Assembly: GCA_947488235.1 (NCBI GenBank)
Contig: CANLAQ010000002.1
Span: 1-64,000 of the forward strand
Direction of reading: 5' to 3'
Length of the DNA stretch: 64,000 nt
DNA from: Flavobacteriales bacterium
Lineage (GTDB): Bacteria; Bacteroidota; Bacteroidia; Flavobacteriales_D; Crocinitomicaceae
A program made the position numbers and the translations under genes. Position 1 is the first letter of the stretch. Each line of letters starts with the position of its first letter. Under the pieces are notes generated by a model that was given only the letters and a program-made list of their open reading frames with translations, was not told where the DNA came from and did not search any database. Positions 17,501-26,700 of the stretch are shown piece by piece.

Positions 17501-17886
17501 TCTATATTTCCTTGCTGTTGAGATAAAGCATCATTTAACTGAAGTGTATTTTTTAATCTATCAGAAATTAATGGGAAAAAGGATCCAATAATAACACTCG
17601 CTTGTAGATAATTTATGCGTTTTCCAAAAGAAAATAATTTACTTAATGGATAGATAAAATAACGCACTAAAATAAAAACATTTATTACTATAAAACCATA
17701 AAATAATAAGGCTCTGATTACAGAATTAAATCGCCCTATGAATTCCGTGATGGTAGCAAATAAATAAGAAAAAAGTAATACACCTATGAATAATAGCAAA
17801 CCTTTAATCATTTGATTTACATAATACTTCTTAATAAAAGTATCTATTTGTAATATTAAACGATCAAAAGTGGATAAGGGATTCAT
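14530..17886 (-). CDS. Large membrane-anchored coiled-coil protein, DUF4175-like
   Basis: 1118 residues. Three hydrophobic segments lie near the N-terminus (about residues 25-45, 60-85 and 160-180), followed by a beta-rich extracytoplasmic region (about 185-480), then a long charged coiled coil rich in K, E, Q and L (about 490-790). A low-complexity Gly/Pro/Lys/Asn stretch (about 930-1000) and a final helical part end the protein. This layout fits the DUF4175 proteins of Bacteroidota; no enzymatic motif is seen. It heads the leftward DUF4175 / RsbW-like / ybeY / mnmG run. A TAAATTTG element lies directly before the ATG. Role unknown; an envelope-spanning structural or mechanical role would fit the coiled coil. 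Confidence 0.75.
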   Translation of the reverse strand: MNPLSTFDRLILQIDTFIKKYYVNQMIKGLLLFIGVLLFSYLFATITEFIGRFNSVIRALLFYGFIVINVFILVRYFIYPLSKLFSFGKRINYLQASVIIGSFFPLISDRLKNTLQLNDALSQQQGNIDLLSASVYQRSTELSVIPFSTAININLNKKYLKYILPLILILLSILVFAPGIFTQGTTRVVNYDKEFKLIAPFSWNLENTSTTVEEGQDVDITLVLKGNTLPESVYLICENGKFLLEKKGKNRFIGKIKKPKTNSSFYFVANEYESDPYSIKLIGKSIFGKLEAKLMYPNYLSRKDEIIKNVGDFTVPEGTLVEWSVLTKNTKKVIVKFNNQSQEFLSKGFEFKRKLFNSTDLKVLLFNSFRQKIDSNFWHISVIKDNYPTINVVERKDSIQDGLRYFNGEVGDDYGLKVLNFSYDIISENGNKSHHSMQVNPVSGTRNNFNFAVDFRREKLKLNDKIEYYFTVGDNDGNVGGKFTKSQEFTYQLPNLEQLINERADEQEKSKEDLEKLMQKTQEFKKNVDKLKKELINSKSNDWNKLNQVNQLQEDQKKLLESLEQIKNELNQSTEEKNQLSEIDKDILEKQDLIEKLLEELMDDELKKLLEDLEKLLQENNKEEIKEKIEKIENSSEDLQKQLDRSLEMLKKLQVNEKIDDIEKELKALAKEQEDLKKEISTEKIDKEKAIEKQEEINKKFEDLKKELNDLEKLNKELSQPLDLKETETSKEQISKDLLESKESLQQGKEKKSGEKQQSAADEMKKMAEQLDQQQNESNQSQQEEDMDMLRNILESLMTLSFDQESLMSRFTKLNSIDPSYKYLGRLQRKIYDDTQIVKDSLLALAKRQAKIASFIDKELADIESNHELSINAIDDHRKKDLSINQQSLMTSYNNLALLLNEALQQMQSQAQKEGNGSCSKPGKGKSKPGSAMNPGDMKQMLKKQLESLQKGPNPGGNKEGQQPGAKPGEGGQNMLGLGNKEIAKMAAEQTAIRQKLEQLRNELNKDGKGNGNKLSPLIKDLEEQEKDLINKRFGSEMINRQKDILTRLLESEKALLERGFEEKRESKSGKDENSSNKIRFDEYNNEKLKQIDLLKAVDPSFSKYYKDKANQYFNMGQ

Positions 17887-17890
17887 AAAT

Positions 17891-17898
17891 CAAATTTA
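17891..17898 (-). promoter_or_regulatory. Candidate -7 promoter element (TAAATTTG) for the DUF4175 operon
   Basis: TAAATTTG on the minus strand lies 4 nt before the ATG at 17886. If used, the transcript would begin at about the start codon. The surrounding sequence is very AT-rich, so a chance match is possible. Confidence 0.4.
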
Positions 17899-18147
17899 AA
17901 ACTTCTAAGTCGGAGTTCTCATTAAATATATAATTTTAACATGTTTTATAGGCTTTTTGTTGAACCGGAAGTAAAGATACATTTTTATAAATTTCTAAAC
18001 CACCCAATTCTTCAGCAAGCTTATTAATAGATTTTATTTTATTTTTAATTAATTAAAAGAATTTATTATAACTATTAAGGCTGTTGATATGTGTTTAAAA
18101 AAAACTTTTTTATAGTGCTAATTTCAATATTAACACAAACATTGTTT

Positions 18148-18173
18148 TTGTTAACAAGTTACAAGCCTTGTAA
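18148..18173. repeat. Pair of short perfect inverted repeats in the AT-rich region
   Basis: TTGTTAACAA (18148-18157) is a perfect palindrome. It is followed after one base by TTACAAG-C-CTTGTAA (18159-18173), arms of 7 bp with a 1-nt spacer. They could be protein-binding sites or, if this is an origin, structural elements. There is no T-run to suggest a terminator. Confidence 0.5.
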
Positions 18174-18508
18174 AGCTTACTTTTATTAATATTTGATGTT
18201 TATAAACAAACGCTATCAAAAAGTAATTGTTAAAAGTTTTCTTTAATTGTTAATAGCTTATTTGTTAATATCCTGTGTTTAAATCTTACATAAAAAAAGC
18301 TAACTTTTAAACGCTATGTAAATTACATTTTGGTTTATAAAAAGAAACTAGAATTCCTATAAATAGTTTTTAAAAGTTATAATCCATTACACACAAGTTA
18401 TTAAAAATTAGGGCTAAAACACAAAAATATAAAACACTGTAAAACAAGGCGTTAATAAATAAAATAAAATCAAAAAGTTTAAAACTTCCGCCAATTGTGA
18501 ATTAAAAT

Positions 18509-18516
18509 TAACTTTG
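18509..18516 (+). promoter_or_regulatory. -7 promoter element (TAACTTTG) for rpiB
   Basis: An exact TAnnTTTG match ends 12 nt before the rpiB ATG at 18529. It overlaps the in-frame TTG at 18514, which argues against that TTG as the start. Confidence 0.5.
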
Positions 18517-18528
18517 AAAAAAAACAAA

Positions 18529-18966
18529 ATGAGTCATATTATACCAATAGGTGCAGATCACGCAGGATTTGCTTTAAAAGAAAGTATTATCAATCATTTA
18601 CAAAAGAAGGGCTTTACAACTAAAGATTTTGGATGTTCTTCTGAAGACAGTATAGACTATCCTGACTATGCGCACCCCGTTGCTGAATTTATAGAGTCTC
18701 ATCCAGGATCGCTAGGCATCTTAATTTGTGGATCGGGAAATGGAATAAGCATGACGGCAAATAAACATCAAGGCATACGCAGCGCCATCTGTTGGAAAAA
18801 AGAAATAGCGGTTTTAGCGAGACAGCACAATAACGCCAATATAATTACCCTTCCCGCAAGGTTTATTTCAACTGAAGAGGCACTTGAAATGATAGATGTT
18901 TTTTTAAATACTGACTTCGAAGGGGGTAGGCATCAATTAAGGGTAGAAAAAATAGCTTGTCTTTAG
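18529..18966 (+). CDS. rpiB: Ribose-5-phosphate isomerase B
   Basis: A 145-residue LacA/RpiB-family isomerase that interconverts ribose 5-phosphate and ribulose 5-phosphate in the pentose phosphate pathway. IGADHAGFALKE at the N-terminus holds the substrate-binding Asp-His. GILICGSGNGISMTANK near residues 63-79 holds the active-site Cys and the anion hole, and ARQHNNANI follows. Length matches the family. The ATG at 18529 gives the standard MSHIIPIGADHAG start. It converges with hemW, whose stop lies 2 bp away. Confidence 0.95.
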   Translation: MSHIIPIGADHAGFALKESIINHLQKKGFTTKDFGCSSEDSIDYPDYAHPVAEFIESHPGSLGILICGSGNGISMTANKHQGIRSAICWKKEIAVLARQHNNANIITLPARFISTEEALEMIDVFLNTDFEGGRHQLRVEKIACL

Positions 18967-18968
18967 AC

Positions 18969-20090
18969 TTAAACCCTAAACAAGTCACTTGCAATTCCGT
19001 CGGCTTTAATTTTTCCGCTACTACTCAGCCTATAAGCGTCTGGGTCCTCTAAAAGCAAGCCTTCTTCTAAGAGTTGTTCTATTATTATTACTTCTTTTTT
19101 TATAAAGCCGCCCAACCGATTAATATCAGCTTTTAACACGCCCCATTTCGTTCGGAGCCCGGTTAAAAACAACTCATTCCATTTGTTTTCTAGGCTTAAT
19201 ATTTCCATTGTAAACCATGTGTTGTTTACCCCAACATTTTTAATGTATTCTTGATTATTAGAAACATTCCACCTTCTATTCACACCATCATAAGAGTGGG
19301 CCGATGGACCAAGCCCGAGATATTCAGAACCTTTCCAATAATTACTATTGTGGATGGCATATTGCGATTCTTTAGCAAAATTTGATATTTCATATTGTTC
19401 ATAGCCGTGAAGCGCTAATAGATTAATAAGGATTTCAAATTGATCACTTTGTTTATCCTCGGCCGGCGGGGTAATTTTACCCGACTTCACCCATGCGCTT
19501 AATGCTGTTTTGTCTTCAACCGTAAGGCAGTAGGCTGAAATGTGTTCTGGTTGTAGGTTTATTATTTGGATTAAGTGGTTTTCCCATTCCTGATTCGATA
19601 GATCAGGAAGTCCATACATCAAATCCACACTTATATTTTTAAAACCGAATTTGCGCGCCAGCAAGAAAGAATCCACTCCAGCTCTTTCTCCATGCCCGCG
19701 ATTCATCCACAGTAAATCTTCGGGTTTAAAGGATTGTATTCCAATACTCAATCTATTTATTCCAAGTTCTTTCCAGTGGTTTAGATTTTCTTCTGTACAG
19801 TCTTCGGGGTTGGCTTCTAGGGTAATTTCAGCGCCTTTTACGAGAGAAAAATTATCTTTAATAGTTTCAAGAATTGTCATCAGCTCCTCTCTGTAAAGCA
19901 AACTTGGTGTGCCGCCACCAAAATAGACGCTTACAATTTCTTTACGCAATTCATCGCGCCGCATTACCAGCTCCTTTAATAAAGAATCTATTAAATCACC
20001 CCTATAACTATGAAAAGTAGTTGAAAAATGAAAATCACAATACGAACACCGCTTATTACAAAACGGGATATGAACATATATTCCAGCCAA
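18969..20090 (-). CDS. hemW: Heme chaperone HemW (radical SAM, HemN-like)
   Basis: A 373-residue radical SAM protein. The cluster motif CNKRCSYCDF is at residues 11-20; YFGGGTPSLL near 56 is the glycine-rich SAM-binding strand; IGIQSF near 137 and the HNSNYW motif near 251 are seen. The HNxxYW motif marks HemW, a heme-binding delivery protein, as distinct from true coproporphyrinogen dehydrogenase HemN. The start is TTG, 4 nt after the stop of the upstream protease gene; it gives the canonical AGIYVHIPFC N-terminus and no ATG is available. It is last in a thioredoxin-like / protease / hemW unit. Confidence 0.93.
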   Translation of the reverse strand: MAGIYVHIPFCNKRCSYCDFHFSTTFHSYRGDLIDSLLKELVMRRDELRKEIVSVYFGGGTPSLLYREELMTILETIKDNFSLVKGAEITLEANPEDCTEENLNHWKELGINRLSIGIQSFKPEDLLWMNRGHGERAGVDSFLLARKFGFKNISVDLMYGLPDLSNQEWENHLIQIINLQPEHISAYCLTVEDKTALSAWVKSGKITPPAEDKQSDQFEILINLLALHGYEQYEISNFAKESQYAIHNSNYWKGSEYLGLGPSAHSYDGVNRRWNVSNNQEYIKNVGVNNTWFTMEILSLENKWNELFLTGLRTKWGVLKADINRLGGFIKKEVIIIEQLLEEGLLLEDPDAYRLSSSGKIKADGIASDLFRV

Positions 20091-20094
20091 AAAA

Positions 20095-22353
20095 TTATTC
20101 TATAATTATTTTTTTAATTATTTGATTTCCACCATCACTCCAGACCCTTAAAAAGTAAGCGCCGTTTGCATAAGCAGCTAGATTTATTTTAAATTGTTGA
20201 CCGGGAATGTCTTTAGACAGCAATAACTTACCAGAAAGATCATATAAATCATAACCACCACTCACCTCAAAAGGAAGAGAAACCGTGATGTTTTCCCGCG
20301 CAGGATTAGGATAAAGAACAGCATCAAAGGATAATTCTTCGATTCCAACTCCAGAAACACAGAAGTTCAAAATAGTCTGCGTCCCAAAGTTCGCATTTGC
20401 CGTGGCCAAACCAGTCAGTGAGTCGCCATTTTGAGAAATCAACACACTACCATCAGTCGGACACCCAGCACCACTAAACAAACCATCACCATAAGAATCA
20501 TTGATCACATAAGCATAACAGCCACCACCTAAACACCAAGAGCTAGCCGTTAAACCTGAGGCATTATCTTGATAAGGACCCCCGGCAAAAAGAACCGCTC
20601 CTTGTGCATCTTGAAGTTCCCATGTTGTTTCGCTTCCATAACAATCAAGAGTTAAATCTAAAGCAACGGTTTGTCCATTTACAACAACATTAAAACTAGA
20701 GCTTGCATTATTATTCAATAGATTTTCATCTACTCCAGCATTTGGGTTGCTTACAGCGACACTTAAAGTGTGAGTTCCTCCCGCAAGCGTCGTCGCTGGA
20801 AGATTAATAACAGTAGATTGCCACTGCGCTAACAAGCCCGACCAATTATATGTTTGATTCAAATTTCCATCATATCCAAAGGTTATGGTAGCAGAACTTA
20901 AGGCAATTGCCCCTGCGTTAGTCATTGTAAAAGAAGGGCTAACATCTCCAGTACAAAAAGTACCACTTGCTCCTTGAATATTACTCAAACCCGGATCAAT
21001 TTGCACAGGAACACCTCCCGCAGGGTCGTAACCATTTATAAAGCCTGCACCACTATTATTTGGATCTAACCAAAATTTTAATTGATTGGTGCTATTGCTT
21101 CCAGCGGGATTCCAAGAAACACTTACTTTTCCATATTCATCAGATAAAGATGCCGCTCCACATGCCGAAGCCCCACCATGTAATTGACCAATAATTCTAT
21201 GATTTTGATCGAATAAAGGAGATCCTGAAGACCCAGGTTCTGTAACACCTGAGTCCCAACCAAGAATTCCCCAATGACTATTTGCGGGACAAGATCCGAA
21301 GGTTGTTGAAACTAAAGGGTCGTTTTCAAACGATATTTTTTTAATATCTCCAGCCGGATGATGAATACATACAGCCGAAGCGGGAATATCACCAGTATTG
21401 TCCCATCCTGCAAAATAAGGCGCATAAGCAGCGGGGACCGTACTATTAACTAATCCGCCAGTTATTTCTACCAAACAAAAATCAGTTGCTGTTGCACGAG
21501 ACCTTAGCGCCCCACCACTTAATGATTCAAAAGTTGGAGAACTTGCTGGGTTAGCGCAAGCTGTTGCCTGCCAATTAAATCTAAAAATCCATGTTGCTGG
21601 ATTACTGTAACAATGATCTGCAGTTAATACATAAGGCTTACCATCATTTAAAACATTGTTTATAAGCGCTCCAGAGCAAAAGCCATTACTTCCAGAAACC
21701 AACATAAGAGCACTGTTGCGCTCATTTACCCAAGCGGCCCCTTGCGAGCAGTTTACATTAAAATTACAAGACCCAGAAGAGCCAAACGCTTTTTCATGAA
21801 ACTCACCTGCGCTTCGGTATCCATGTGTAACTGTATTTATGGTAAGTGAACCCATACTGTTATTTGTAGGAACATAATATTCAATAATTGATGTCTCACC
21901 AGGAACCAATTCTGTTCCTAATTGTCCATCGTATAAATGTTCAGCGGTAAATTTTCCTAAAATGAAAGACTTGTCTGGATTGTAAACATATAATTCATTT
22001 CCAGTAGGAATTTCAACACCATTAAATGTCAAGTTAATCGTCTGTGCATTTTTACAATGAACCGCCAAGCGCCAAATTTTTCCACCGTTGGGTAAGGTAA
22101 TCCATGTGCCAGAATTATTAAGGTTCAGGTTTACTAAATTATTAAAACCAAATCTCCACGGAGCGTCTCCTCTTGGGTCATTAATAGCATCTTCAGCTTT
22201 CAGTGTTGCTACATTTGGCTGCATAAAAGTTATTGTTTGAAACGCTTGTTGCACAAGGTTGTTTTTAAGACCTTTTGGAGTTCCTCCTGCACCCTGTTGC
22301 GCAAAAGCGAAGGAGCTAAATAAAATGAAAGAAAGTAACAGTTTGGTTTTCAT
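20095..22353 (-). CDS. T9SS-secreted trypsin-like serine protease, lysyl endopeptidase-like
   Basis: 752 residues from the ATG at 22353, where a clean signal peptide (MKTKLLLSFILFSSFAFAQQ) begins; an upstream in-frame extension runs through the preceding gene and is rejected. The S1-type triad is visible: YVLTADHCYS (His, near 253), ATATDFCLVEI (Asp, near 299) and TEPGSSGSPLF (Ser, near 377). The cysteine-rich layout and the FRFNWQATAC segment resemble Achromobacter-type lysyl endopeptidases. A CARDB-like beta domain follows (about 455-580), then a type A T9SS sorting domain in the last 75 residues (LYPNPARENITV...KKIIIE). It is probably an extracellular protease for protein feeding. Confidence 0.9.
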   Translation of the reverse strand: MKTKLLLSFILFSSFAFAQQGAGGTPKGLKNNLVQQAFQTITFMQPNVATLKAEDAINDPRGDAPWRFGFNNLVNLNLNNSGTWITLPNGGKIWRLAVHCKNAQTINLTFNGVEIPTGNELYVYNPDKSFILGKFTAEHLYDGQLGTELVPGETSIIEYYVPTNNSMGSLTINTVTHGYRSAGEFHEKAFGSSGSCNFNVNCSQGAAWVNERNSALMLVSGSNGFCSGALINNVLNDGKPYVLTADHCYSNPATWIFRFNWQATACANPASSPTFESLSGGALRSRATATDFCLVEITGGLVNSTVPAAYAPYFAGWDNTGDIPASAVCIHHPAGDIKKISFENDPLVSTTFGSCPANSHWGILGWDSGVTEPGSSGSPLFDQNHRIIGQLHGGASACGAASLSDEYGKVSVSWNPAGSNSTNQLKFWLDPNNSGAGFINGYDPAGGVPVQIDPGLSNIQGASGTFCTGDVSPSFTMTNAGAIALSSATITFGYDGNLNQTYNWSGLLAQWQSTVINLPATTLAGGTHTLSVAVSNPNAGVDENLLNNNASSSFNVVVNGQTVALDLTLDCYGSETTWELQDAQGAVLFAGGPYQDNASGLTASSWCLGGGCYAYVINDSYGDGLFSGAGCPTDGSVLISQNGDSLTGLATANANFGTQTILNFCVSGVGIEELSFDAVLYPNPARENITVSLPFEVSGGYDLYDLSGKLLLSKDIPGQQFKINLAAYANGAYFLRVWSDGGNQIIKKIIIE

Positions 22354-22360
22354 ATGAAGA

Positions 22361-22984
22361 TTATTTGTTTCGTTTAACACTACATCCTTTTGGAGGTGTT
22401 TGACTTGTTTTAATTTTTTTATTGTTAGCGTTTGCTTCCATTGCAATTTTAAGGTATGGAATGGTAGATTTCCGTTCTTTATCCCAAATATTATCAATAG
22501 AGCCGGTATAAATTAAAGAAAGTTCCCCATTATAAAAAAACACATGAGGAGTAGTTTTGGCGGCACAACTATTGGCTAATTCTGAGTTTTCATCCAGTAA
22601 ATAAGGCATTAAATATCCCTTTTCTTTCGCGTGTTCTAACATTTTTGTCCACGAATCATCACCCCCCCTTTTACCTGCATTAGAATTAATAACAGCAAAG
22701 CCAATATTTAACTTTTGAGCTTCTAAAAATAACGCATTGTATTGTACTTCCCAACCAGGAAAGTTTTCAGAACCAACTACAAAAGGACAAGAGTTCGCAC
22801 TAAAAACAATAATTAAGCCGTTTGATTTTTTTAATTGGGACAAGGTCAATGAATCCGAACCGGTAGCATTTGAAAAAACTTTATTTTCTAATGGTAAATG
22901 AGATTTTAATTTAACCTGTGAGTAAATAAGACTCGAATTAAATATAAGCAACAGAAGCGGGAAAAATAGCAGCGCCTTTTTCAT
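22361..22984 (-). CDS. Exported thioredoxin-fold (AhpC/TSA-like) protein
   Basis: 207 residues from the ATG at 22984, where the signal peptide MKKALLFFPLLLLIF begins. The thioredoxin-like fold shows in GLIIVFSANSCPFVVG (near 52-67), INSNAGKRGGDDSW, and SCAAKTTPHVFFYNGELSLIYTGSID, which holds the cis-Pro TTP. One redox-candidate Cys is in the usual active-site place (SCPF, not CxxC) and another in NSCAAK, as in peroxiredoxin-like proteins of this group. The last residues are basic and include CSVKRNK. The gene lies 7 bp upstream of the disulfide-rich secreted protease, so a role in redox folding of that protein is possible (inference). Confidence 0.78.
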   Translation of the reverse strand: MKKALLFFPLLLLIFNSSLIYSQVKLKSHLPLENKVFSNATGSDSLTLSQLKKSNGLIIVFSANSCPFVVGSENFPGWEVQYNALFLEAQKLNIGFAVINSNAGKRGGDDSWTKMLEHAKEKGYLMPYLLDENSELANSCAAKTTPHVFFYNGELSLIYTGSIDNIWDKERKSTIPYLKIAMEANANNKKIKTSQTPPKGCSVKRNK

Positions 22985-23072
22985 TAGAAAAATATTAAAT
23001 GAAAGATAAAAGTACAAAAATTTAAAGTAAAAACTAATCTTTAAATCTCTAAGAATATATACCTGTATTGAC

Positions 23073-23080
23073 TATATTTG
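23073..23080 (+). promoter_or_regulatory. -7 promoter element (TATATTTG) for udk
   Basis: An exact TAnnTTTG match ends 6 nt before the udk ATG at 23087, implying a near-leaderless mRNA. No well-placed -33 TTG is seen. Confidence 0.5.
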
Positions 23081-23086
23081 TGAGCT

Positions 23087-23719
23087 ATGTCAATAAAAAA
23101 TACACGCAGCTTTACAATAGGAATTTGTGGGGGAAGCGGTTCTGGAAAAACCACCTTGCTGAGACGAATTTCCGAATCGTTTAAAGCAACCACCCCTGCG
23201 GTATTTTCTATGGATAATTATTACCATTCCATTGGAGAACAGCATCGTGACCAAAATAATATTGTAAATTTCGATTTGCCAACGGCATTAAATGAAAAAC
23301 AATTAACAGAAGACTTTCACTCCTTGGCATCTGGTAATGTTATAGAGGTAAAAGAATATTTTTTTAATGCGCCACCTGATAAAAATGTTTTACTTACCAT
23401 TCAACCGAGTGAGCTTTTGATTGTCGAAGGACTTTTTCTTTTCCATTATGAAGGCGTCAAAGAAAGACTAGATTTTTCGGTTTATGTCGATGTAGATCAT
23501 GAAACACAATTGGATCGAAGAATTTACAGAGATCAAGAAACCAGAGGATATTCAAGAGAAGATATAATTTATCAATGGGACAATCATGTTATTCCGTGTT
23601 ACGAAAATTATATTCTTCCTTATAAAGATAGCGCAGACTTTATTTTTAGAAATGACCATCGCTCAGAAGAGGATTTTGAGAAAATGTTAAGTGCATTAAA
23701 GGAAAAAATGAAGGTATGA
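23087..23719 (+). CDS. udk: Uridine kinase
   Basis: A 210-residue P-loop kinase phosphorylating uridine/cytidine in pyrimidine salvage. Walker A GGSGSGKTT is at residues 15-23; FSMDNYYHS near 40 holds the catalytic Asp and the substrate-binding tyrosines; NFDLPTALNE and the LIVEGLFLFHYEG strand follow; RRIYRDQETRGYS near 145 is the lid with nucleotide-binding arginines. Length is normal. The stop overlaps the start of the large histidine kinase gene (ATGA), an unusual pairing of salvage enzyme and sensor in one transcript. Confidence 0.94.
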   Translation: MSIKNTRSFTIGICGGSGSGKTTLLRRISESFKATTPAVFSMDNYYHSIGEQHRDQNNIVNFDLPTALNEKQLTEDFHSLASGNVIEVKEYFFNAPPDKNVLLTIQPSELLIVEGLFLFHYEGVKERLDFSVYVDVDHETQLDRRIYRDQETRGYSREDIIYQWDNHVIPCYENYILPYKDSADFIFRNDHRSEEDFEKMLSALKEKMKV

Positions 23720-26700
23720 CCCCAGGAAAAAACATAGTAATTAAGTGGCAGTGGTTATTGTTTTTTACTTCATTCACTTTGTTTTTCACCGCTTTTTTTC
23801 TTACTTCCAGCCCTAATAATAAAGGCTATTTAAAGTCTGATCACCAGCGCATTCAAAACAACACACAAAAACAAATAAGTACTTTAGAAGGAGTTCTTAA
23901 TCGGTTTAGTAAATCCCCAAACTCAAAAGAAAACCAAGAGTATTTTTTGTATTATTATAAAGACGGCGCATTAGAATGCTGGAATAATAATAAACTTCCA
24001 ATTAACAAGGAAAATAACCACAACCATATAAAAACAGGCGTCAATAAATTACCCAATGGTTGGTATTACACCTTAAAACTAGAAAATTTAAACTCCGTTT
24101 ATTATGCGTCTTTTTTAATTAAAACCCAATATCATTTTCAAAATGAATACTTAATAAATGCTTTTAATCCCAAGATTTATGATGGCGTTGCTAATATTTC
24201 TTTAAATAAATTTAAAGGGGAAAAGGTCTTTGATCAAAAAGGTAAATACCTGTTTTCAATTCAGGAGTGTCAACATTTAAAAACGGTTCAGTCAAGAGCG
24301 CCCCAAATATTTATTCTAATTATTCTTGCGTTTTTATGTTTTTCTTGCGGCCTTTATTTTCTTCTTTCTCTATCCAACAAAAGGATTGTTATTGGAATTA
24401 TATCACTCCTCATACTAAGGGTTTTATTTATTTATTTTCCCTTCCCGGCCGCTTGGTTGGAATTAGATTTTAACGCTGCAACCTTATTTGCTTGGAATGC
24501 ATTATTTCCTAATTTACTGGCTGTTTTCCTCAATGGAATTACAATAATGTTCCTGCTTTTCTTTCTTTTAAAGTTCCAATACGAGCATAAAAGTTTTAAG
24601 GCTTTTAGAAAGGCCGCGCTCTGTTTAGTTTTATTTTCATCTTGGTGTCTAAATTGCGTTTTGTTAGAGGTTCTAGTTTCCAATTCTACACTTCCGCTTA
24701 CGCTGACAGACCCATTTTTATTAAATACTTATTCATACGCGGTTCTACTTTTGTTTGCCGCACTCAATTACACTTTTTACAAGGGCTTTCTTCAACTTTT
24801 AAAAAGACCAAACCCAAAATACTTTTATATATCACTTCTGGTTTTTTGGATCATCGCCACCTTTTCAATTACGGTTTTTTATACAATAAGCCCTATTATT
24901 TTATTATTCCCAACGCTATTAATGGTCTTTGAAGTCATAGGAAAAACCAAGGAAAATAGACATCAAAACGCCTTGTTTCTATTGTTAATACTGGCATTTT
25001 TTTCTTTTGTGTTCGTCTTTATTAATAGCGAAAGCAACAGTAAAAAAGAATTAGAAAAGAAAGAAGTTTATTCCAACCAGCTTACCATTGATAGAGATTA
25101 TGAATTAGAATTAGATTATAGTAGCCAATCCTCACAAATAAAAGCGGACACTTTTCTTATCTCATTATTTTCTAAAATTAATCCCGCTCCTATAGTTTCG
25201 GGTTTAAATGGGTATTTAGAAAATAAATATTTAAAAGGTATTTGGGATGGTTATGATATAAATGTCATCATCAAACCATTATCGGGAAATATTATTTCTA
25301 ACAATGAACTAAGCGAAAAAGAACTTGAAGATTTAATTAATAAAAAAAGTGAAAAATCAGAAATAGACAGTTCGGTGTTTTTTATAAGAGAGGGCTTTTT
25401 AGGGATAAGCTACATTATTGTGAATGAAATGTATATAGAAAACCAATCTATTGGAACCCTCTATTTTACTCTAAAGTCAAAGAAAATTCCAAAGGAAATA
25501 GGTTTCCCGCGGTTATTATTATCAAACGAAGCAAAAGTATTTACTGCAATTGAGCAATATGCTACTGCTAAATATATTAACAATGTTCTCATCAAGCAGA
25601 GCGGCCCATACAATTTCCCTACCCGTTTAAATAAACTTACGAATTCTAAAACCCTTGATTTCTTCCAAATCAACATAAATGGATACACACACTTTATTAG
25701 AAACATTAGAAAGGGTAGCGCTGTTGTTTTATCAACTAAAACAAAAACAAATTATGATCTCCTCACTTCTTTTTCTTATGTTTTTTGTTTCTGGGGGGCC
25801 CTGTTATTATTCAGTCAAATTATTTTAATTTTTTCGAGAAAAGAACGCTTGGAATGGTCGCTTGCATTTAAAATTCAAGTTGCCTCTGTTACCCTTGTTG
25901 CCCTTTCCTTGTTGTTTTTTGGTGTAATCTCAGTGTTGTTTGTCAGTAGGCAATATAACGCATTTACAGACCGAACGATTATTGAAAAGGCGCATGCAAT
26001 GGAAGGTGAATTAGCAAGCAAAACGAAGTCCTTAAAAGATTTTTCATCTCCCGAGAACGCATTGTTTTTAGAAAGTTTAAGTTTAAAGCTTTCTAAAATG
26101 TTTGAAACAGATATTAATATTTATGATTCCAAGGGATTCCTTTTGGCCTCCTCAAAGCCAAAACTATTTAGTCTAGGCTTACTTAGTAAACAAATAAATT
26201 CCAAGGCCCTATCAAATATTAGCGCTGGCAATGAAAGTCTTTTCTCTCAAAAAGAAAACATAGGAACCTTGTCGTTTAATTCCACCTACCTTCCTTTGAG
26301 AAACAGCCAGGGAGGTGTGTTTGGTTATTTAAACATTCAGCATTTTAATAAACAAAGGGAGCTAGAAATGCAAATTCAGCAGTTTATCGTTGCTATTATG
26401 AATGTTTTTCTACTCTTATTATGTGTTGCGATAATAATTTCATTATTAATTTCAAATAGGCTTGTTCAGCCTTTGAAGCAATTACAATTAAAAGTAAAAC
26501 AGATTCAATTTTCTAATAGAAACCAACACATTCAATATACCAATCAAGATGAAATAGGTGAAATTGTAAGTGCGTACAACGGCAAACTAGATGAATTAGA
26601 ATTGGCAATAAAACAATTAAAAGCAAACGAAAGAGAGTCTGCCTGGAGGGATGTCGCAAAACAAGTTGCCCATGAGATCAAAAACCCCCTTACACCAATA

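Larger units (their letters stand above)
17887..18528. other. 642-bp AT-rich intergenic region between divergent genes; candidate replication origin
   Basis: No ORF or RNA gene is seen. By hand count G+C is about 21%. It holds three 8-of-9 matches to the DnaA box TTATNCACA: TTAAACACA on the minus strand at 18090-18098 and 18274-18282, and TTACACACA on the plus strand at 18387-18395. It also holds A/T-runs suited to unwinding and an inverted-repeat cluster at 18148-18173. Transcription diverges from it, mnmG is in the adjacent run, and two parS sites lie about 4.2 kb to the left. These points fit an origin, but none of the DnaA boxes is perfect and a plain divergent promoter region cannot be excluded. 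Confidence 0.4.

Noticed and set aside
22354..22497. N-terminal extension of the T9SS protease
   Set aside because: It would read through the end of the upstream thioredoxin-like gene in another frame; the clean signal peptide starts at 22353.
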